Source of the DNA: Lophium mytilinum
Taxonomy: Eukaryota > Ascomycota > Dothideomycetes > Mytilinidiales > Mytilinidiaceae
Direction: 5' to 3'
Assembly: GCA_010093605.1 (NCBI GenBank)
Contig: MU004190.1
Span: 1-64,000, forward strand
Length of the DNA stretch: 64,000 nucleotides
Below the pieces are notes generated by a model. That model was not told the origin of the DNA and did no database searches. It saw only the letters and a list, made by a program, of their open reading frames with translations. Below are positions 56,674-64,000 of the stretch, in pieces (position 1 is the first letter of the stretch; each line of letters opens with the position of its first letter). Made by a program: the position numbers and the translations under genes.

Positions 56674-59600
56674 TCACTGCTGAAGTCCGCCAACATCGAA
56701 AAGACGCCGCAATTCATCGTCGACCCAGAATCCATCGATTTCTTCACCTCCAGTGCCTCTTACCATGCTAGGCTCGTTGGTGGTAGAGAAACCGTTGATC
56801 AGCTGGTTCAGCATATCGTCGTCCCCTTCCATCGTGTTTTGATTAAAGAAGTCGGAGATGTGCGGCATTATGGTATCAAATTGCAGCTCCTTTGGTGTAG
56901 TGTCCAGAAGTTCAGCACCGTGGAATTTCAGTATTGCGCGTTTCGCAGTTTCGATGATGCGGTATAACCGTCGTAGTGTATGACGAGCGAGAGTAAAGTT
57001 GGAGGACATGTCGTTGAATGTGCTTAGGCCCTTCTTGAATGATTCAATTGCTTTGGTGCGCGTCTCAGGGGGGTTGTCTGCTTTTACAATGATGCAAACA
57101 AGGTTCAGAAGCGGGGCCACGGAGTAGAATACTGAAGAAAAGCGCCCGGTAGGTCTGTCGAGGTTGCGCGAGTGATAGGCGTGTAATGCGTCGATTGTGG
57201 TCGATGCGATGGAGACGACTTCGTCAGCTGTCTCTTCGCTATAAGCCAAGCTGAGAATGCTTTCCTGCCGAAGTATCAACCTGAGTTGGTTCATTCGCAG
57301 GTGCAAAATGACGGTTTGCCGGAGGACATATGACGGGACGCTCCCCGGCGTATCAAGTCGCTCAAGGTTTTTCGCATACTGCAGGTGAGGCGGTATTTGG
57401 CTGATGGCGTACTGAACCCGTGCATCCATCGATGCAACAAACTCTTGACTGGCAGGCTTTGGTGCACTCGTCGCGAACACGGAGTCCCAGATCTCGGCAC
57501 ACATCTTGCCCCACTTTATAGCAGAACACAGATATGGGCCAGATGAGCGCTCTGGGTTCTCTGCTGGCAGCGGCCTATCAGGGAACATGAATTTGTCTTC
57601 GTAGCCCTTTGGAAGATCAACTCTGAAGTCAGTGTCTCGAATCAAGTATGGCGACCCGTTGTTGAACGCAATGTTTCGTTCCAAGTAGTAAATCGTCCAA
57701 AAGATCCTTTGTCGCATTGCAATCTCAAAAGGAGTACATTCTTTCCAGGAGGTTTGGTCATGGAGACCTAGCTGAAAGCACAGCCGGACGACCTTCGCCA
57801 TGGTATCGTAGGCCCCATCGGATTTCTCGATATAGAGAAGATATCGAGCCTTGATCAAAAGGCACTGAATGGTGAGCATATTGCCATTACCGAGCCACGT
57901 GAGGCGGTTCAATATGCTCTCTGCCCTGCAAAACTCATCCCAAGCTGGCACGAGGCTGGAGTCCGACCAATCGTCACTCAGCAACTTGACTTCAGCGTGC
58001 ATCAAGTTGATGAGAGCAATGAATTGAGGCAAGTCGGCTGTCTCGATTTCGGAGGTATTGTTGGACAAAAAGCGGTCAAAGTCGGCACGAAACTGGTTCT
58101 CATTCAAACTCGGGTAGTGTGGGTTCATGTGCGAGAAGTAGATGTCGATGTAGTGCCGTAATGATGCAACGTCGCCTAAGCGGGTTTCCTTTTCGAACGC
58201 CTCGATCGTCTTATTGCCTCCGGGTGATAGATTGGTCCAGTAGACTGATTTGACATTCTCGACATCCTTATTGTCAGGAGTTGGCTCGCCGTGCTGCTCT
58301 TCGTCGTGGCATGCAACAACGCGATTCACGACCTCGATTGGGGTGAATAGACATGTTGCGCCGTGGAACTGTTCGCTTTCGGGTATACTGGTCGCACTAG
58401 TAGTAGATCCGCTGGGAGAGCTTGAATCGTTTTCTTGCGATGGAGATTGCTGGTCGTTGTTGATAGAAAGGTGGCTCTTGAGCATGTTTCGGTCTCGTTC
58501 TAGACTGGTAATGCGGGCCATCATCTGTAGTACTTTCTCAGAGAGATTCGCTGCTTCGTCCGGTAAGGTTACACCGTTGAGCTGTGGCCTTGCAGCGTCC
58601 AGGCTGTTCGATATTAGTTCAAAGCCTGGCTCTTGTAGGTGGGATGGGAGAGCATACGAGGGCCTATCATCTCTCGATCCTGCGGTCTTCCTTCGTTTCC
58701 TGCCGTGGTTGTATACGCACTGGAGCTCGGCGGAGCGACATTGAAGACACGTCTCTTCTCCTGAGCACTTGACTTTGCGCTTTTGGCAGTTGACACTGGA
58801 CACTACCGTTAGCTGTGGTTATTACTCGAGCAATCACAGGGCTCCTAATCGTGAAAGGTCTCATCTTGTTCCCAAGGGCCCGCGGCAGACGAGCCAAGCA
58901 AAACTATGGAAAGTGCTCACCAGGCATTCGACACGTATCGTCCCCGTTTGTTGGCTGGTTTTCGTGCTTTTGGAGACGGCTCTTCGTTGATGGAGATGAT
59001 AGAAAGCGTCCGCTGCGGGGCCTGGCTGTCTTGATCTTGGGACCGCCACCCCTCCCATCGCAGCTGCTCGTCGTGATTCTGAGTAAACTGGGTAAGGATT
59101 CCGGCTGCATCCTGGTCCGATTGGCTCGGGAAGAAGGAGTTGGAGGAGTTCTGGGTGAGGGCTGGATCTATATGACTGGGTTCGCAAAAGATGCCGGAAG
59201 AGACGGCCGATAGTCGGCGGTCCACGCTTTGATCGTTATTCAGCGCAAGAGGATCCGCATCCGGTGAAGGCCAAGGCGCCGCGTTCTTAGTGCTGCCAGC
59301 TGTTGACTGCCGACGGGGGGTTTCGAAGACACACTCGGTCCCCATTCCGGAGCATCTTTCGCAGCGGGGACCGCCGCTGCATTTGAGTTTCAGCTCGTTG
59401 CATGTCTCGCAAGTACGCTTCGTGTTCTTGGTTCTGTCCTCAAGCGCGTTCGGGCTCTGCTTGGCGGCTCGACATGACTGGTGGTGGCGCAGGAGCACGT
59501 CGCTGCAGGTCACGTTATGAGCGGATGTATCGGATCAAGGGGAACAAGGCTGCTCACCGTCGCGCAAACCGTTTGCCGCAGTACTGACAGGGGTGCGGTT

Positions 59601-59838
59601 TTGGGCTGTGGCCGCGATGGAGGGAGGTGATATGGCGTTGGAGGTGCTCGAGCCGCGTGAAGCGGGCATTGCACTCGCGACAGGCGTGCGGCGCAGGATC
59701 AACGAGATCGGAGGCCATGCTTTTTCGACGAGTGAGCGGGAGATGCTGGTTTGCGGTTGGGTGTGTAAGGGGGGAGAAGGCTGATGGTTGGGGCGCAACC
59801 ACTATGACAGAATTGCCATCACCGTCGACGGACGACAT
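56674..59838 (-). CDS. Transcription factor with two zinc fingers and two Zn2Cys6 clusters
   Basis: Three exons, 59838-59558, 59502-58921 and 58795-56674, encode 994 residues. Two fingers come first: Cys53/56 with His69/74, and Cys84/87 with His100/Cys104 (C2HC). Then a binuclear cluster, CETCNELKLKCSGGPRCERC plus SGMGTEC (Cys125-151). After about 135 residues of polar linker comes a second cluster, CVNCQKRKVKCSGEETCLQC plus RSAELQC (Cys288-314). The codon of Cys288 is split by the second intron, so splicing creates the second cluster. The C-terminal 600 residues form a fungal-specific factor domain (YFSHMNPHYPSLNENQFRAD, MRQRIFWTIYYLERNIAFNN). One alternative is two adjacent regulators, but the phase fit argues for one protein. 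It probably regulates nearby oxidoreductases. Confidence 0.85.
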
Positions 59839-60389
59839 TTGTAGAGAGTTTAGAGGTTCTGGTAGAGGCAAAATACATGCGAGCTTGGGTCACATTAAGC
59901 CGGCGACGGGGGCTCTCTGCGCTTTATTAAGTCGGCCCTCCGCCTGGACCGACGGCTGGCTCGCCCTTTAGCTCTTCCCCGCATACCGCCAAAATCACCC
60001 CGGACTTTGGCACCCTACAACCCAGCCATCACTACGCAGGACCCGCCACTGTCCTGGCTATTGGCTGATGGCGACGACCAGGCCAGACGATCTGACCGAT
60101 CTTAGCTTTGGCACACCCGGTCATGCGGACTGACATTCATCTTTCAGACAAAGAGCATTGGCAACGTCATCTCCACTCTGCTAGGACTGGTTACTGCATC
60201 TCGCTTCAGGAGGCCTCACAATATGTAGACGATCACTCCGGAGCATCCGAAGTTGTATCTAAAGCCTGCGTCTCATAACCCTCTATGTCATGTAGATTCG
60301 GGGAAATCTGCTGAGCGCTCTTGAGCAGCGGCGAAGAAGTATGCACGCTTCTAACAAGGCACTGTGGTCTCTTTATTTCACCTTCTTCT
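59839..60389. other. Intergenic, no gene seen
   Basis: 0.55 kb upstream of the large regulator and downstream of an SDR gene; no ORF is supported. Confidence 0.6.
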
Positions 60390-61215
60390 CTATGAACCCC
60401 CGCTAGCCATCAAACACTGCCCCGTGATGAAGCTTGATAAGTCGCTCAGTAGAAAGAGGATGGGGTTTGCAATGTCATCGGGCTTTCCAATCCGCTGAAG
60501 AGGAATTGTCTTCGCCACCAAGTCCAACAGCTCGTCGTCAGTCTTGTTCCCGCCAAACCTAGGTCCCATCACTGTTTGTAGTGGGCTTCGAGACATCTGA
60601 GTATCGGTAGGACCTAGACGCTTCAATTAGCCTAGAAGAAGAACGTGAGGCCTTGAAAGAGCTACCTGGACCAACGAGATTCACTCTGATGCCATACTTC
60701 GCATGATCCAGCGCCCACGTCTTGGTCAAGCCAGCAACGGCATGTTTCGAGGACGTATACGCCGGTATCCGTGGAACTCCTACCAAGGTCGACGTACTCC
60801 CAATATTTACCACCGCACCAGCGCCTTGCTTCTTCATCTGCGGAAAGGCTTCGAAGGCCATATTCCAGGTACCCGTAACATTCACAGCGTAAACCTTCTC
60901 GAAAAGATCATCAGGCGGTGCCTCGCCCTCCAGCAGACAAATCCCCGCATTGTTGACCAGCCCATCTAGCCGTTCGCGCTTTGCGACAATGGAAGCCACA
61001 GCAGCGGCGCATTGCTTGCGGTCGACCACGTCGCACTGTATGTACCCAAGTCGCTCTTGAGGGAGACCAGCTAACTCTTTGCTCTGTTCTGCAGCCAAGT
61101 CCAGTGCGTAGACATATGCGCCATAGTTGATCAACTGCGCAACCACAGCGAATCCAATGCCCACCGCGCCACCCGTCACGGCGTAGACCTTTGATTCGAA
61201 GAGCTGGGGGTCCAT
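60390..61215 (-). CDS. Short-chain dehydrogenase/reductase
   Basis: Exons 61215-60666 and 60613-60390 with a 52-nt intron encode 257 residues. TGGAVGIG is the cofactor motif, NNAG and the PAYTSSKHAVAGL YxxxK are intact, and the C-terminus SDLSSFITGQCLMASGGS is standard for the classical family. Asp in ALDLAAEQ after the second strand suggests NAD(H) preference. The substrate is unknown. The gene faces another SDR at 61892 across a shared promoter of about 0.7 kb. Confidence 0.88.
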
Positions 61216-61891
61216 GATGGCGGGGATTGAATCAGTTACTAAGTATCAACGGCCGAAATTGGCCTCTCCTGATGAACATACGACGGCCTTGTATTCGCAG
61301 GCACTGATATTACAGAGTCTTAGCACTAGCGATTTCCTTCCGGGTTCCAAGGTTCCGCCGAACGCATCAGACTGTCAGAACTGTCCGTGGTCTGCTGCAC
61401 TTGCGGGCTTCTCCGTGTCTCCACACCCTCCCCCAGCTTTCTCCGCATGAATTTCGACCCAAGGGTGATCTGGGCCGGTAGGTGGAGCAACGCATGTGGA
61501 GGTGAGGTTGGTTAGCCGGAATTCTTACTGTGCTCTTTCCGACGCACCCTCGCCACCTTAGCCGATGTGGGGGAACATGAATCGTGCGCACGTGGCGGCG
61601 ACGCACGGGGCGTTCCGCGTTTCTGGGGTTTTGGTAGCGCTAGGGCATGCATGCAGGTGAGGTGGTATCCAATCGGAATCCAAGGGGGTCTACCAGGGGG
61701 CGCGTCGACTGAAGTGGCGCGTGAGTGGTGAAGACTCTACACAGCATACCAACGGAACACGAATACCGCTGAGACTCGAATGCCGGTGGTCGCGGTATGA
61801 GATGGAGTCCCCCGCTGTTGAGGGCGAGAGCGCAGTCTTAGAGTCCTCTCCTCCTATCTATTGAAGCTTCACATAGCGTATTTTTGCGAGG
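61216..61891. promoter_or_regulatory. Divergent promoter between two SDR genes
   Basis: 676 bases separate two SDR genes that point away from each other. No ORF is supported. The layout would allow joint control of two related enzymes. Confidence 0.5.
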
Positions 61892-62818
61892 ATGGACTTT
61901 CCCGGCGTCGCATTGATCACAGGGGCAGCATCTGGTATTCAAACTCTCAATCTTACGACGAACGTGTAGACTCATCATCTCGTAACAATGCTCCTAGGAA
62001 TCGGCCGCGAAACTGCCCTCCTCTACGCTAAAGAAGGCTGCAAATCCCTTACAATCGCTGACCTCAATGCCGCTGGCCTTGAGGAGACTAAGACGAAAAT
62101 CGGAGCCATCAACCCTGACGCCAAGGTCCGAATAGCCGTGTGCAATGTCACAGATGAAGCTTCCGTACAGAGCATGGTGGACGGCACTGTTGAGGAATTC
62201 GGGCGCCTCGACTATGCCGCCAATGTAGCAGGAATGATATTGCTGGGCGTGCAGACGGCAGACATGAGCACCGACTTCTTTGAGAAGCATTATCAGGTCA
62301 ATCTACGGGGACTATTTTTCTGCGAAAGGGCAGAGTTGCGGGCTATGCTGAAGCAGGAGCCGATTACGACAAAGGACTCGAAGTATCCTGCGAGGGGGGC
62401 TATTGTAAATGTTTCGTCTATGTCGGGACTGGTGGCTTCGCCGGATATCCCTGCATATGCTACTAGCAAATTCGGAGTCGTTGGACTAACGAAGTCTGTA
62501 AGTATTCAAGTGCTAACGAAGCAGGAAATCACGGGAGATGTTGGCTGATGTTCTCTTCAGGATGGTATGAACTACGGCTCAAAGCTCATCAGAGTCAATT
62601 CAGTTGCACCTGGGGCAGTTGCGACCCCTATATTAGCCAACTCTGGCAACAAAGCATCCGCAACACCGCTGAAGGATTCAGCGGCAATGGATAACGCCTT
62701 AGGGCGCTTCGCAGACCCAGAAGAGGTGGCGCAATGCATCGTCTGGCTCACGAGTGGCCGAGCCAGCTACGTAACTGCTTCAACCGTGGTCGCAAATGGG
62801 GGACAGCTTGGAGGATAG
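61892..62818 (+). CDS. Short-chain dehydrogenase/reductase
   Basis: Exons 61892-61934, 61998-62497 and 62561-62818 encode 266 residues. The first splice completes the cofactor motif TGAASGIG. The catalytic PAYATSKFGVVGL follows, and NVAG replaces the usual NNAG. The end reads YVTASTVVANGGQ. An extra stretch near residue 150 (AMLKQEPITTKDSKYPARGA) is common in fungal SDRs. Asp in IADLN after the second strand suggests NAD(H). The enzyme is likely cytosolic with unknown substrate. It lies immediately before a P450 gene on the same strand. Confidence 0.88.
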
Positions 62819-63425
62819 TTCTTCAATACCATGACTTTCTCGAGTCGTTCCTGAGCTTCGAGATAACACAATAATCCCCCAATCCACTTTTTACAAGCTC
62901 CAAAATACATGTAAATAGGCTCCTATGCTTTTGTTCCGTATCCTTATCGTACCCGCTGTGCCGCTCTTGAATGCACCACAGCTTGCCCATATTCGTCCAT
63001 TCCACAATGTTTGTGCTTTCAAATCAGATGATTTTCTACTAGCTCTTTATTGGCCATTCCTGCATCTCGACCCCGCACGCACTAGTGACTCCGACATTCT
63101 TGGCTATCTCACCGGGGCACGACGGGGGTCGACATGAAGCATCTCTCTCACGGAAAATCTGCAATTCAACACAGAGACACCCACAGCGTCACGGATTGGC
63201 GCCTCCCCACCTCTAATAGCCATTCTGCGGTGGGGAAAGCCCTTCTTTTCATTGTCCTGCGAGCTCGAGGGCCAAAATGCCGTGATTCCGAATGCCGTTG
63301 AGAGCGGCCGGTGGGAGGAGGCAGGACGGAGAGAACGTTTGGCGGACGTTAACACGTAGACAGCCCGCTGTTGTGTCTGGCTCTTTACCTCCCTCTTTTC
63401 TGTGTGTGGTATCGGTAGGTTGACA
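62819..63425. other. Intergenic, no gene seen
   Basis: 0.6 kb between an SDR and the P450 gene. It is presumed to be the P450 promoter; no ORF is supported. Confidence 0.6.
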
Positions 63426-64000
63426 ATGGACGCCTTTCAAAAAACCACTGGTGGTGTTGTGGCTGCTTTAAGGGAATCGGCGAAGGAGATGCCTCCATTG
63501 AACGAGTATCAGCTTTGTGCAGTAATAGCTGCTCTTGTAAGTACTCAAAGGAGCCTGATCTTTGTAGAATCAAGGCGGTGTTGAGATGCATTTGCTAATC
63601 GTCCCTCCAGAGCACACATGCACTCTTCCAGCTCCATGAATTCCAGCCTATGGATGTTCTTTTCGCATTCTCTGCTCTGAATCTTGGTCTAAGACTGTTT
63701 CTCGACAAGCAAAGCACTGAGACTGGCATTGTTGCTTTACAGGCCCAGCTCAATCTGATCTACTTCGTTTCGCTTTTGTAAGAGACTTTTGATTGCTACA
63801 GAGTTTAGTCATACTGACTATCCTAGCACATCAATATCCATCTACCGACGATTCTTCCACCGTACCAGACGATACCCAGGTCCCTTCTTAGCTTCAATCA
63901 CGAAATGGTGGGCATGGGGCGTCGTCTACAAGGGCGAGTATCACCGCACTGTGCGGGCTCTGCACGACTCTACCAAGAGCGACATCGTCCGCGTCGGACC
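63426..64000 (+). CDS. Cytochrome P450, N-terminal part (cut by window end)
   Basis: Exons 63426-63536, 63611-63777 and 63827 onward, with introns of 74 and 49 nt, encode about 150 residues before the window ends. Hydrophobic segments (LNEYQLCAVIAAL, LIYFVSLLTSISIYRRFF) could be membrane anchors. They lead into RRYPGPFLASITKWWAWGVV and LHDSTKSDIVRVGP, the proline-rich hinge and first beta-strand typical of fungal microsomal P450s. The heme-binding Cys region is beyond the window. Substrate unknown. It may belong with the two preceding SDR genes. Confidence 0.8.

Noticed and set aside
29599-64000. Secondary-metabolite gene cluster
   Set aside because: Transporters, SDRs, a P450 and regulators are present, but no polyketide synthase, peptide synthetase, terpene synthase or DMAT enzyme is found in the window.

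Overview
The window opens with 15 perfect TAACCC repeats, so it is the left end of a chromosome with a TTAGGG-type telomere. Many introns of about 45-70 nt, a HET-domain gene, several Zn2Cys6 regulators and the gene families present point to a filamentous ascomycete (Pezizomycotina, perhaps a Dothideomycete; the class is inference).

Layout. (1) 0-11 kb, subtelomere: telomere, spacer, a modular 58-bp tandem array, a broken gene of unknown family, a coiled-coil ORF and coding-like scraps, one intact HET gene, a leftover C-terminus of a zinc-type alcohol dehydrogenase, and a decayed NAD(P)-dependent reductase whose catalytic Tyr codon is now a stop. (2) 11-25 kb, conserved cell-biology genes unusually close to a telomere: an F-box protein, an NPC1/Ncr1 sterol transporter, a DUF2433 phosphoesterase-like protein with an RGG tail, and a Kap123-type importin. 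(3) 26-43 kb: a rhodopsin-like fungal membrane protein, a TRI12-type MFS pump, a conserved coiled-coil protein, a secreted FMN alpha-hydroxy-acid oxidase, a Zn2Cys6 factor, a small unknown protein and an eight-exon HSL-type esterase. (4) 43-64 kb, a metabolic block: flavocytochrome b2 facing a TauD/TfdA dioxygenase, a cyclase-family hydrolase facing a Zn2Cys6 factor, a sugar-type MFS transporter, an SDR, a bicupin, a 994-residue regulator carrying two zinc fingers and two binuclear zinc clusters, two SDRs head to head, and the start of a cytochrome P450 cut by the window end.

How the genes may work together. Genes in block 4 are oxidoreductases, a hydrolase, a transporter and two regulators, often in divergent pairs with intergenic regions of 0.5-0.75 kb. 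This looks like a catabolic or detoxification region. No polyketide or peptide synthase backbone is in the window, so calling it a biosynthetic cluster is not supported. Exon borders were placed by eye from splice motifs and reading phase; coordinates could be off by a base or two in places.
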